Origin: Flectonema sp. DT1601
Lineage: Eukaryota; Euglenozoa; Diplonemea; Diplonemida; Diplonemidae
Reading direction: 5' to 3'
Length of the DNA: 64,000 nucleotides
NCBI GenBank assembly: GCA_964019425.1
Contig: OZ025834.1
Span: forward strand, 254,501-318,500
Of the stretch, positions 30,918 through 47,058 are shown piece after piece. The translations under genes and the position numbers were made by a program. Below the pieces are notes generated by a model that saw nothing but the letters and a program-made list of their open reading frames with translations, was not told the origin of the DNA and did not search any database. Every line of letters starts with the position of its first letter. Position 1 is the stretch's first letter.

Positions 30918-32986
30918 GCTGACCCCTCCCCTCCCGACTGAAAGAAGAAAAATAGTTTAAAAAGGCGTGCGCGCGGCAAATTATGCGTTTAGTTCAATTC
31001 CCCACAAGGACACTTTTTTCGCCGAGCTCGTTTTTGCGTCTGCCAGTATGAGAAAGTACTAAAAACCTGTCCTCATGTTTGTAATGGTAGCAAACCAGTC
31101 CCATCATGCAACATGCGTGGTCTCACCGCTTACACAGTGGATCGACTGGAGTCCAGGTTCGATTCCTGGTGAGGGCATTTTGTATTTTTGTACATCTGGA
31201 AGAAAAAATGATAACCGTAGCCACATAAAGCCGATAAATGCCTCGTGACATTTGTTAAATTGGGGTGGGTCTTATCATGAATTTATTTATTTTTTCTTTC
31301 GTGCATTACTTCTCTTTCTTTTTTTTTTTTTAATAATTTTATTTATTTTTTTTTCAAGTTTGTCTTCTCAATTGAATAGGTTTATTTTAATACCCAAGTG
31401 ACAGCAATAGAAATTCACTCGGAGTCTCTTAGGCTTGAAGAGAAAAGAGGAATCGGGGAGTTCGGGATTTTCATCCCATCACATTTTTTTTTTTTATTAA
31501 TATTCTTACATCAATGCAAATATGGAAATGTTCCAGTCTTGGTCACCTTAAGAACTCTCCACTTGAGGAACAAACGACACCGTTTGTCCTTACTAAGCTT
31601 CTAACTCATCTAAGGAGCAGTTGGTAAGAGCTTAGAATAATTACGTCTGTTCCAGTACAGTGACTGGATAACGGTGTTTTCTCTTTTTTTTTTTTTTTTT
31701 TTTTTTCCTTTTTATGGGTAGGGGAAGAAAGACAGCAGAAAAAAAAAAAAACAAGGGAAAAAAAATAATAATTAAATAGAAATATCAGTATGTATGTAAA
31801 ACGAATCTATTGAAGAACGTGCTCGCCTGTTGCAAGGCTCGAGAATAAGAAGAGTGTGCACGGATTAGAATGGGAGAAGCAGCAACAAAATGATAAGTAC
31901 ACTGCCTCTTGAGGGCTAGATGACGTTTACTAACGTTCTGCTGATCGCTTTTTTTTTTTTTTTTTTTTTTTTTTTCCCTCTTTTTTTTTTCCTGACCCCA
32001 CCCTAGCGCAAAACAAATATTTATCTCACATCCACTCTACATTGGTCCCCCGATCTTGTTGGGTTGGTCGCTTCTATTTTTTAATATTCTAGGGCTAGTA
32101 AGAAATCCTTGAGGAGGACTAAGTTAAAAAAAAAGAGCAAAAAAATAAAAAATAAAAATAAAAACTTTTGAATAAATAACAACACGAGCGATCTACGGTG
32201 CTTTTTTTTTTTTTTTTTTTTTTTTTTTGCTTTTGCCTTGTGCCGCTGCTCTTCAACACTATAAAAAACAAACAGAAGCCCTACCTTGTACTGTTCCCGA
32301 GCAGCTGGGTTCGCTTAAAGGTACATTAAAAAAAAAAAAAAAAAAAAACAGAAAAGGAGGGAAGGGGAAAATAGAAGCTTTTTTTTTTTTTTTTTTTTGA
32401 AACAATCATCAGAACGGCACAATAACTAACGAGCTGCTTTGGGTTTCCTCTCTTTAAAAAAAAAAAAGAAGCTTTAAAAAAACTAACCGTAAAATCAAAA
32501 GAAACTAGAAGTGAAATGAGGACACACACACACCGCAACATACTTCTGTCAGGGTAAAGTCTTCCCCGAAACTGATCTTCTCAGATTGAAGAGAGAATAA
32601 CAGAAGGGAGAATTTTTTTTTTTCCCAAATTCCCGCACCCCATCTTGTCAAAACACCTTTTTTCCTTCAGGAGAAACATGTATTCATACACACTGCATCT
32701 GTGCTGAGGGCGTAGCACTGTACGTTTGCTTAGTGGGATGAAAAATTAAAATAATTCAGTAACAAAAAAAAAAGGGGGGAAGAAAGAAAAACAAAATAAT
32801 ATAAGAAGAAAATAGTTACTGCGCACCTCATACCATCAGGGGTGATTTAGAGGAGTGGGGAAATCGTGTGTAATTTTATTCGTTTTTTTGTTTGTTTTTT
32901 TTTTTTTTTTTTTTTTTTCTTCTTCTCTCCCTCATAGATCCCAATAAAAGTTTATTATACTCGTCGACAACAGAAGAATCAAACGC
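30918..32986. other. Long intergenic region with a tRNA-like gene
   Basis: Contains the tRNA-like sequence at 31069-31177 and no supportable protein gene. T runs of 20 or more occur at 31686-31706, 31950-31975, 32202-32228, 32379-32398 and 32897-32918. The short frames are Phe/Lys artefacts. The right edge is the 3' flank of DAW1. Confidence 0.5.
31069..31177 (+). tRNA. Intron-containing tRNA or tRNA-like gene
   Basis: A full cloverleaf can be drawn. Acceptor stem GTCCTCA (31069-31075) pairs with TGAGGGC (31170-31176). D stem TTTG/CAAA has loop TAATGGTAG. Anticodon stem CAGTC (31096-31100) pairs with GACTG (31144-31148). T arm CCAGG-TTCGATT-CCTGG (31153-31169) contains a good B box. The anticodon loop region is 43 nt, implying an intron of about 36 nt. 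The anticodon is uncertain: ATC (Asp) if the intron sits after base 37, but base 33 would be C rather than T. It could be a tRNA pseudogene or the head of a SINE. It is on the strand opposite to the protein genes. Confidence 0.5.
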
Positions 32987-34559
32987 TTAACTCTTCCAAA
33001 TGCGACAAGTGTTGTCTTTGGAACCTGTAATAATAGTGTCACCACAATAATTGAATGCACAACTAAAGATTTCATCTGTGTGACCTTCGAGCGTTTGAAG
33101 ACAGAAACCAGTTTCAGCATTCCAAACTTTGCAAGTCTTGTCTGATGACGCGCTGATAAACTTCGTCCCTTGTGGGTTGAATGCAACTTTAGAAATCTCA
33201 CCATCGTGTCCAAGAAATGTCGAAATACAAGCTCCTGTTGTTGTAGAAAAGACTCTAGCAGTGTTATCAGCTGAAGCTGTGACAATTTTCTTACCTCGGA
33301 AATCAAAAGCTACATCCAAGACCTCATCACTATGACCTCTCATTGTATAGATACATTGACCGCTTGAGACATTCCAAACTCTACAAGTCCTGTCAATCGA
33401 ACCAGAGATTGCTAAGTCTCCACTGAAATTAAACTGCGTACTTGAGATCTCTCCCTTATGACCAGCAAGGGTGTGAATGCAGCGACCACTCCTGACATCC
33501 CAAATTTTAGATGTGTGATCGAATGATCTGATTTGTTTTTTTGTTAAAAATAACATTGAATTCGTCTTCTTTTTTAATTTTCATATAAAAAACAATAATA
33601 ACACATACCCAGTAATTATTTTATCACCAGTACTGTTGAAGTTTAGACTAACAATCTCAGCAGTGTGTCCAAGTAGGGCGTGTAATTCTTGCCCTGTTTC
33701 AACATCCCAAAGCTGTTTTTTTTTTTTTAAATAGTAGAATTCTTTTAAAAAAAAAAAAAAAAAAAAGGGGGGAAAAATCATACTTTTGCAGTGTTGTCCA
33801 TTGATCCGGAAGCGAGTAGCGTACTTTGTGGATTGAAACAGAGGCATACAATCTCAGTTAGATGACCTTTGAGAGTGTACAGACACTCCCCAGTTTTTGA
33901 ATTCCAAAGCTGTTTAATAATTAGTATTTTGTTTATTTGCTTTTTCTTTTGTAGAATATCATAAATGTTAAACATACTTTACAAGTTTTATCAAAACTTC
34001 CCGTGGCGACCATTCCACCAAATGGAGTGTTAAATGAAAGAGCATAAACAACATTTTTGTGACCTTCCAGAGAGACTAGTTCGTCACCTGTAGCAGTGTC
34101 CCAGACTTTACAAGTCCGGTCATAAGATCCGGTTATAAATTTATCGCCATCTTTGTTAAAGGCACAATTAGTTAGAGGTAAAATATGAGCACGAAGCATC
34201 TTAAAGAGATAAAAAACTCGTTTTTCACAAGTTGTTTTCTCTTGTAAACTTGCGAGAAGTTTTTTAACTTGATCAAATCTATTAACCAACAGCCCAAGAG
34301 GCTCTTCATCAATTACTTTTCGTGCCAACTCATCTAAGTTAGTCGACGGCTCCAGTGAGAGGAGGTCTATTGTCTTCTGTTCGACTGATCCGTTACTGGT
34401 GTTTTGTTGTTTTTGTGAAAAAAAAAACATTTCTTTCTTCTCCGACTTCGTCGGTACAAAAAAAAAAAAAAAAAAAAAAAACTTCCCATACCTTCTCTCA
34501 TACTTAAGAGTTAACCCCGGAGGGTAATGTCTTAACAGGAAGCTAACTAACTTTACCAT
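32987..34559 (-). CDS. DAW1: Dynein assembly factor with WD repeats 1 (ODA16)
   Basis: Adaptor that carries outer dynein arms into the flagellum by intraflagellar transport. Five exons: 34559-34492, 34395-33978, 33909-33784, 33712-33609 and 33527-32987, with introns of 96, 68, 71 and 81 nt, give 418 aa (human 415). Conserved landmarks: FLLRHYPPG at the start, [51 protein letters not shown], then [14 protein letters not shown] and [14 protein letters not shown] at the end. Seven or eight WD repeats form the propeller. Intron 1 holds copy 3 of the small hairpin repeat and a T run. The acceptor-like GACTTAG lies 3 nt before the ATG. Confidence 0.97.
34431..34481 (+). repeat. Small dispersed hairpin repeat, copy 3, in DAW1 intron 1
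   Basis: TTTCTTCTCCGAC, loop TTC, GTCGG, then TAC and an A run of about 24. It lies wholly within the 96-nt intron 34396-34491, antisense to DAW1, so its poly(A) reads as the poly(T) of the intron. Confidence 0.5.
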
Positions 34560-34877
34560 TATCTAAGTCTTTTTATTTATACTTTTAAAAAAGGGGCTGA
34601 GATGCGCAATATGGATTTGAGTGCTTACAAGCGTTGGGTGCAATGGGTGAAAACGCTTGGCTGAAGGGAGGAAGATGCTAGTTAACAATAAAATTAATAC
34701 AAACCAATCCCTTAATTATATTAAGATTATATTATTAGGTTTTGATTTTTTTTTTTTTTTTTTTTTTTGCTGTAAGAAAAAAAATGATAAAACTAGAACG
34801 CAAAACAACTCTAAACGTAGTAGTCATTACTTGTAATGTGTAACGACATAATGTACCATCAACAGAGACTGATGGTA
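34560..34877. other. Intergenic spacer
   Basis: No gene. T run at 34746-34768. DAW1 leader lies on the left side and the 3' flank of the next minus-strand gene on the right. Confidence 0.5.
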
Positions 34878-36360
34878 TCAAAGTTTACCTAACCTAACAG
34901 CTACATAACATAGAAAGGAATGTGAATCCATTCTTTGTTTATATATCCCTGATGACTTCATTATTGAGGCCTCACAGTGATTCGAAGAAACCCCAACGAG
35001 ATCAGAGATTGCCACGAGATCTTTTTCAACGCAAATCGTGTGAAGTTGATTGGAGTTATTTTGCAACATCGAAGGTCCAGGAGTATTCCTGTGTGCTAAA
35101 ATTGATTTCTGCAGTGATTTCTCTTTGATTTCCAACTGAGAGATCGTGTCTTGCAAATCTCGTATCTCATCTACCCCACCACCTTCCTCCCCGAGAAGTG
35201 ACTGATGGTAATTATCTCTAGCAGAGTTCAACTCTTTGATACATTGCTTCAGATCACTTTTTAATTCATCAAATGAAGCACCGTCACAGTCAGTTCCACC
35301 TCCAATACTTTTAAAAGAACTATTAAGTTCTGTTACAGTTGTTCGAGCAGAGTCCTGGTAGTTATTTATTATAAATAAACCAAGAGGCTAAGAGATACTT
35401 ACAATTATAACTAATAACATACTGGTGGGGTGACTGAAAGTATACTCTCCTCAACAGGAACTGTTTTAGGAACTTGTAGTGTAAGATATTGTCTGTGTTG
35501 GAGTGTTGGTTTGAGAACTGGTACTGGTCCTTATAATACTATTGAAGTTGGTTGACAAACCTAAATAAGAAGCAATATTTCTGATAATCCGATTCCGAAA
35601 GACCCGCATGCTTACCAGCTGCTCGTGCGGAGAGGAAGAGACTACGCTCATGAAACTCCGATTCTTTGTGATGGTGTTCCTGAACCCAACTGCAAACCTG
35701 AAGAGAAGTTGACATCAGAGTCTCCACTGAACGAGAAAGGTCACCAGGAGTCATTTCATGGATGCGAGACATGTAAGATTTGCCACTAAAATTACTGATA
35801 TTTAAGTATTCAAGCTTAGCTCTCGACGACAAGGCTGACTGAGCATCTTTTACGAGACGCGTTACTTCTGCTTTGGTTGCTGATGAAGTGTTCTTTTCTT
35901 TCTGAGCTCTGGTAGACCTCTCCCACCAATCGAGTAATTCCACAAATGATATCTCACTGTTTGATGAATCAGATTCCTCATCAGTAGTGTCGAGTTCCTG
36001 AACCCAACGACTAATATCTCTAGCCCTCGCAGCAGGGTCAATGTACTTCAGAAACGCCGTCAGATCAAAACGGTCAAGCGTTCCAGCAAAGTTATAATCA
36101 AAAGTACAAAACCCATCCCACAACATCTTTTGATCACTATTTGGAAGTCTGTTTGCCGTCCACTTAACCAAGTACTCAATACTTCCTTCATCTTCTTTAC
36201 AATTATTGACTTGGATTCCCTCATCTTTTTGCTCAACTTCTACACCTCTTTTATGAGTGTATCCTTTATTCTCTGGTATAGCGTATCTCGGAGTGGCTGT
36301 GAGATCATTGTTTATTGGTGAGAGAAACCCGCTGTCATCGCGTGGTGACGAATATTCCAT
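34878..36360 (-). CDS. Unrecognised protein, EF-hand-like and coiled-coil, three exons
   Basis: Assembled from exons 36360-35616, 35529-35423 and 35354-34878 (introns 86 and 68 nt), giving 442 aa in frame throughout. The start is the ATG at 36360, 21 nt after an acceptor TTGTTTTTTATCAG. Residues about 55-140 include FDYNFAGTLDRFDLTAFLKYI, split here as FDYNFAGTLDRFDL and TAFLKYI, which resembles a calcium-type helix-loop-helix, and SEISFVELLDWW, a second possible EF-like segment. The middle is Ser/Lys-rich and helical. The C-terminal exon is coiled coil (DLQDTISQLEIKEKSLQKSI). No family is recognised. A cytoskeletal or flagellar role is only a guess. An alternative acceptor would give a shorter Ser/Thr-rich ending at 35466. 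Confidence 0.68.
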
Positions 36361-36734
36361 CGCATGTGTGTTTGTGTAAATCTGATAAAAAACAATTCGA
36401 GTAGTGTACACAAAAATAATAACAATAAAAACCGGCCTTTGTGAAGTTACGTTTTCTGAAAGGGTGGGAAAATCTGTGTCAGTTTTTCTCGTTTTGTTAC
36501 AAAAAAAAAAGAACTAAATAATATATCTACAGGTGTAAATGTAGAGCAGGTAAGCGAAACAGCTACAAAATCCTTTAAAAAAAAGGAATAAGTGAGTTTA
36601 CGCTGACACAATTTTCTTTCCACTGAATAATTGGTTTTCAGGTAAAGCCTTATGTTTTGTCACTTGCAGACAGTAATACTGACAGCACAGGGAATCAGAT
36701 CCCCTTAATAATCCATTCACACAATAGCACATTC

Positions 36735-42089
<5,355 letters not shown>

Positions 42090-42215
42090 CTTATTTCTAG
42101 TCGACGGCAATCATTTTTTTTGTTTTTTTTTAAGTCAGCAGATCTGTTTAATAAAATAGTACGTAAGATTGTGATTTACAATGAAATAATAAAAAAAAAA
42201 AAAAAAGACCTTTTT

Positions 42216-43367
42216 TTATGAACATCCACGTGGACAAACTCCAACAACAATATAAGCACCACAGACACTGCAAGTTTCCAATGAAGGTTTTGAATTAATT
42301 TTACACCTTTCACAGTTACATCTAAAGCCATATCCAGCAAGGTGTCGTCTACGTTCAGTAGCTGACTGTGAAGGATTGACATAAGACAAAAGAAGTTCCT
42401 GTCCAGGATGGATGTCCACAAGAGAAAACATTACAGCGCGAGTACCCTCCTGTAGCCTTCCTATATTAGGCGAACAGTCATGATTAATTAGAGAAGGATG
42501 ACTGTACAGAGAATAAGACTGTTCATGTGTGTAGTTATCAGTTGAGATTACGAAAGCGTTGCATTTTAACACGGAGGCTACTCTCAGCAATATCTGTTGT
42601 ACGAATATACCTCGTAAGTTAGGCAGTACCTCAAAACCAGAAACCTTACTACACATTCGGTACAGCTGTCGGTACTTCCTTGGAATTATATTGTTGCTCT
42701 TCTCAGCCATTTCATTCGATACGCATAACACACATCCCCAACCAGCTTTGCAAATCGGTTGGTGTATTTTTCGATCATGTTCAATTCCCCCTCTTTGATT
42801 ATTTTTGTCTAAAAAACCCCGATCCCGGTGTGGTATTGCGGTCTGACTTTTGGTTATGAGTTGCTCAATTTTTTTGATTAGTCGTCTACGGCTGAGGCGG
42901 TTGGCAGAGGATTTGCCAATACCTGCGTAGGTGAGAAGCAACTTAGTAGAGGACGAAATTAATTTCCCTTTTTTAATAATAAAACTTTTGCGAGTAATTT
43001 TTAAAATAATTCGGGCAAGCGGACAAGTCGTGTACAAGAAAGAAAAGTACTGCAAACCCAACAAAAGCTGTGCACGTAGATTCCAAGGTATTTCATTGTG
43101 GTGATGGTGACGAAGTGTTTTATTATAACTAGAGACTACAGAACAGAAAGTTTTATTGTGATCTGACATACAATCTTCACAACAAAAACAAGAACCACAC
43201 TCACGACACAATGGACTGTTAGAAGAACATGCTGTAAGACACTTCCAACACTTATTGTTTGACACAACTGCGCAAATACATTCAAACAGTCCTAACCTCT
43301 TTCCTGAATGGAGTTCTTCTTCAGATACGACGATGCGTCCTCTGGATTTTGTTTCTAAAATTTTCAT
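42216..43367 (-). CDS. SET and MYND domain protein, SMYD-like methyltransferase
   Basis: Putative protein-lysine methyltransferase, 383 aa. Residues about 40-75 form a MYND-type zinc finger (CWKCLTACSSN, then CRECG, CCEDC and H-x5-C). After a long insert of about 130 residues without family similarity, the SET core appears: SLINHDCSPN, the catalytic NHxCxPN motif, then GQELLLSYV, followed by a post-SET zinc site (FRCNCERC) and a final Cys-rich tail (CSVCGAYIVVGVCPRGC). The order MYND, SET, post-SET is that of SMYD proteins, in which MYND interrupts SET. The histone or non-histone target is unknown. An acceptor-like TATTTTTTTAG lies about 50 nt before the ATG. Confidence 0.85.
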   Translation of the reverse strand: MKILETKSRGRIVVSEEELHSGKRLGLFECICAVVSNNKCWKCLTACSSNSPLCRECGSCFCCEDCMSDHNKTFCSVVSSYNKTLRHHHHNEIPWNLRAQLLLGLQYFSFLYTTCPLARIILKITRKSFIIKKGKLISSSTKLLLTYAGIGKSSANRLSRRRLIKKIEQLITKSQTAIPHRDRGFLDKNNQRGGIEHDRKIHQPICKAGWGCVLCVSNEMAEKSNNIIPRKYRQLYRMCSKVSGFEVLPNLRGIFVQQILLRVASVLKCNAFVISTDNYTHEQSYSLYSHPSLINHDCSPNIGRLQEGTRAVMFSLVDIHPGQELLLSYVNPSQSATERRRHLAGYGFRCNCERCKINSKPSLETCSVCGAYIVVGVCPRGCS

Positions 43368-43501
43368 TCATCGGTTCACTGTTATGAATGAAGAGATGTG
43401 ATATGACATTGTTATGATCTAAAAAAATAAATATAAAAATAATAAATAAAAAAGATGGTGACGTGTAGAATCTCCTCTGCCATTTCTGGAAAAAAAGATT
43501 T

Positions 43502-44224
43502 TTATTTCGTATTTTCATTTTCTTTAAACCATTCAACAAAATCATCAATCAAGACAGGGAAGTTACCTTCAGGGTCGTGGTTCTGGATATCGTCACCAGA
43601 AGCGAACTCAAATAGCTGCCTCCAAATATCTCTTGAGATGCCATCGTCGGGATTGACTGTCGAGCTGATAAATTCATTCCATCTTCGTAAATGTTTAAAA
43701 CGAGTTTTTAATAATAAATTCCAATTATCAATTGCGACATTAACAGGAAGAAGTCTCGAAGGATCCTCCCTCAAGAAATCGTAAGTGAAATAGTAAAAAT
43801 CTTCAAAAAGTTCATCATCCGGAAGTACTTCCTCTGATAAGCCCGTCAGGTATGATCTCAATTTCGAATGACTTGTTACTTTTAGTGAAGTTAATCCGTA
43901 CAGCCATTCAGATCTGCTTATGTGCCACGACTGAGCAGATCCAATCTTCCATGTTAATAATAAAAGTATCATCGTTGTGTCTTCCTTCAGTGACATATCC
44001 TCAGCTATAAGTTGCATTCCCTGTTTTGATATTAAATCGAAATCATCACCACCTTCAGTACTTGAAGCATCTCTGTACTTATCAAACATTACTTCCAGTT
44101 CTGGTCTTTTTGAGACTCCGCTTTGAGTACCCGCAGCTGTTGGTGCCGTTGATTGTCTTCTGGTTGATTCCTTACCTGAGATACTGCTATTCCGAGCAGT
44201 TGATTTCCTCCGACCGATATCCAT
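43502..44224 (-). CDS. DCN1-like cullin neddylation factor
   Basis: Scaffold-type E3 that promotes NEDD8 transfer to cullins and so activates cullin-RING ubiquitin ligases. 240 aa. After a Ser/Thr-rich N-terminus, the PONY/DCUN1 domain fills residues about 42-235: VMFDKYRD, LISKQGMQLIAEDM, MILLLLTWKIGSAQ, SRSEWLYGLTSL, FYYFTYDFLRED, AIDNWNLLLKTRF, and the closing ISRDIWRQLFEFA with FPVLIDDFVEWF. This matches DCN1 order and length. No UBA domain is present, as in several DCUN1 paralogues. Confidence 0.9.
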   Translation of the reverse strand: MDIGRRKSTARNSSISGKESTRRQSTAPTAAGTQSGVSKRPELEVMFDKYRDASSTEGGDDFDLISKQGMQLIAEDMSLKEDTTMILLLLTWKIGSAQSWHISRSEWLYGLTSLKVTSHSKLRSYLTGLSEEVLPDDELFEDFYYFTYDFLREDPSRLLPVNVAIDNWNLLLKTRFKHLRRWNEFISSTVNPDDGISRDIWRQLFEFASGDDIQNHDPEGNFPVLIDDFVEWFKENENTK

Positions 44225-44519
44225 GCTGACGTATTCTTATTTAAAATAATTGAATTTTATTATTCGAAATCGGGTGTTCTATCATCCCCTAAGTTATGTG
44301 AGTCTGAATAATTAAGAAAGTTTATATCTGTTTAAGAAATCGAATATAAAAGAGTTCCACGACTTGGGGGTGGATGGGGTACAAAACAAATGTATTGTGA
44401 TTGAGACGGCAATACAACTAATTAATAATGAAAGTACGAAGTACTGAAGTCTCAACAAACAACGATAATGTTCGAAGTGAGCTGCTTCGCAACGTTCTTT
44501 CTGTTTTTGGAACAGCATC

Positions 44520-45810
44520 CTAAACACCCTCAACCTTACAATGGTTGGATAAAAACTTTCCCCATTCATCTCTGTTTGCTGGTGTTTGACACATGAAAAG
44601 CATTTTAGCCCAGTCCTTCTCTTCCCAGTAGGTAACTAAAAAGTGTGGTTTGTTTTTCTCACAACCAGAGTGATCTTCTTTTGAAACATTTATCGATCCA
44701 ATCGTCTTCTTGTCTTGAGTAGTACCTCGAGAGTTAGTGAACTTCCCAACGTATGGAATCTTCTTTATGAGTTTAGCATTGTCACCATACTGTTGGTTTT
44801 GTTTATTTTATATCATCTTGCGATGCTGAATTATTTTCAGTTGAGGAGGGAAATACCGTCCGCAGAACACAACTAACGTTGGATTTTCCGGTTGAAGTCG
44901 GCACGGGGGGTTTTTTTTTTTTCCCGTGCAATAATATTTATCGGTGTAAAGCTTTTTAACCACTCCAACAGCGCAAAAAAAAAAAAAAAAAAAAAGATTC
45001 TTAAACCAAGATCACAAGTTTCTTGCCAAAGAAGACAAACAAAATGTGGACACAGTTGATGAGAAGAAGAAAGCAATTTTCAGATTTTTTTTTTTTTTCC
45101 CGAATTCCCTCCACTACGACATGACAAGAGAGTGAAAAGTTTACTCGAAATTGATTGTGGATTCTGGGCTGGGTTACATACGGTTGTCGCATCACCTCGA
45201 ATGCCTTGAGAAGGAGCTTCTGCGTAAAGATGCAGACCCGTACTTCGGATGACGAGAAAGATACCTTTCCAATTACTACCAAAGCGAGCCTTAACATAAA
45301 ACTGATTGTTTGTGTTTTATATGCATCCGTTGAAGATAATAGAGTAAAGGAGAGAATTATACAAACCTGGACATCACCACCCATCTCGGTTGGATTTTCC
45401 TTTAAGTTTTCAAGACGTAGTTTTTCTTTTTCCTCTTTTTCTTCCTTTTTACGTTGGGTGACTTCTTCTCGTTGGCGTTTGAGTTCGACGGGATTAACAG
45501 TTGGCTGAGGAGTGTCATTTGATGAGGTAGTACTGTCCTTTAAATATGAAGACTGTCGTTGAACACCGCGCTTTGTAATAAGTGTTTGACCAAATCCAAC
45601 ACCAGCATTCGAGGTAACATCAGAACCTGATACCACTGATGCATTGTCGTCAATTGTTGCTGCATTCGCCTTCGCTGCCTTAGCAGCTGCCAACTCAGCA
45701 GCTAATTTTCTCTGAGCTCTGCTGTGGTCAATCTGCCTGCTTAGTAACTTTAATTCTCTTTTGAACTCATCTTCGATACTAAAATGAAACATTTCCGCCA
45801 CCGCCACCAT
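44520..45810 (-). CDS. PH-domain protein with coiled-coil N-terminus, three exons
   Basis: Exons 45810-45367, 45301-45182 and 44789-44520 (introns 65 and 392 nt) give 277 aa, each intron between whole codons. Exon 1 encodes an Ala-rich then Glu/Lys-rich coiled coil (KRQREEVTQRKKEEKEEKEK). Exons 2-3 encode a pleckstrin-homology-like domain: ARFGSNWKGIFLVIRSTGLH, LYAEAP, then KPHFLVTYWEEKDWAKMLFM and NRDEWGKFLSNH, with the invariant Trp in the last helix. Likely binds phosphoinositides or proteins at membranes. The second intron is longer than usual here and might hide another small exon. An acceptor-like TCAAACAG precedes the ATG by about 47 nt. Confidence 0.75.
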
Positions 45811-47034
45811 CTTTACATCAGATTAGTAGATTGCCGCAGTGGCGGGGTTTGGTGTTTCTGTTTGATAAATAACAATAAGATAAACTACCACAACTTAAAT
45901 AACAAATAACATTTTATTAGAACACTAATAAAGATGTGTAGAACTTCGATGGGAAAAGTCCCGCCGCCACATGCGATTTCATTTTTTTTAGGACCTTCTG
46001 ATAGTGAAGAAATACGACACAAAAGATGTAATTTACATTCATCGAGATTTTGTTGCTTTTATTATTTTATTACATACTTGCGGGTTACCAATGAGGTACC
46101 AGTACAGCTTTGCAGTATGGTTAAACAATAAATAGAAAGAAAGAAAGAAAGAAAGCAACATGCCAAGGTGGAGGAGGCGAACGTCTTTCTTTGTCTCTCT
46201 TTTCTTTTTGCTTTTTTTATATTCCGAACACCATATTTATAATAACAAATAAGACAAGGAAAAAAAAAAATGAAGGGAAAAATTGGGTAAATTAACTACG
46301 AAAACCGAAGAAGAAAAACAGTTTCTTTTTTTTTTTTAAGTTGGTTGGTATTAACACCAATAATATAGAGATTTTTCGCTATTGCGGCGCCTGATAACGT
46401 CATTATCGCTGTTCACTAGAATTCAGTACACTCATCCGTAATAGATTGAAAAGCCAAAGATTCCATGTCTGACTACATCAAGAAGGACGAGCTGGTTAGA
46501 GAAGAGCAGCACTTGATAGCTTTCTGCGATTGTTGAATCAGCGGAAGATGTTTATTTAATTAAGTTAGTTAGTATTAATAGTTATCAGTCAAAAGAAGGG
46601 GAGACTCTGGGAGTAGGGGGGGGAAGGTGAAAAAAAATGAAAAATAAATCTTCTTTCTTTCATATACATCTTTCTTTATAATACGACCATGTGTGCCGAA
46701 TGCCCACACTCCACGAAAGAAAATAGAAACCCCCGGAACAGTACCGAGGATCGTTCACCCCTAGTTGTCCAAAGCATTATAATTGTACTGGGCTTACCGA
46801 AAAAAAAACCGGAAAAGCTTTAGATAAGTACCACAAAAAAAATTGGGCAGCACATAGCCATATCACTCAGCAAGAAATGAAAATCAAAAAGATTAGGTAA
46901 GATGACAGTCAGTTTAAGGTCATAACTGCGTCGGACCTTTAATCTTCGATAAGAATACTAAAGAACCAAATATTAACACCATTGAGGGTTTAAAAAGATT
47001 TGTGTAAAAGTTGAAAAAAATAAAAAAAATGAAT
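45811..47034. other. Intergenic region with left copy of a duplicated flank
   Basis: No gene. 46330-46690 is repeated almost exactly at 52889-53248. 46691-47034 is unique and replaced by the LINE-like element in the other copy. A short GAAA array lies at 46134-46154 and a G run near 46617. Confidence 0.6.
46330..46690. repeat. Duplicated flank, copy 1
   Basis: About 360 bp starting near AAGTTGGTTGGTATTAACACC and ending at ACCATGTGTG. Its near-identical partner is 52889-53248. Each partner precedes one copy of the fucosyltransferase/NADAR/carrier block in the same order, so both belong to a larger segmental duplication. Confidence 0.85.
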
Positions 47035-47058
47035 CTCAAATGGTAATACAAAGGTAAG

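Noticed and set aside
35466-35615. Alternative Ser/Thr-rich C-terminus of the EF-hand-like protein
   Set aside because: Needs a 55-nt intron and leaves the coiled-coil exon without a start. The 86-nt intron restores a continuous frame, so it is preferred.
44312-44569. 85-codon frame on the minus strand
   Set aside because: Overlaps the last PH-domain exon in another phase; the PH frame carries the conserved Trp helix.
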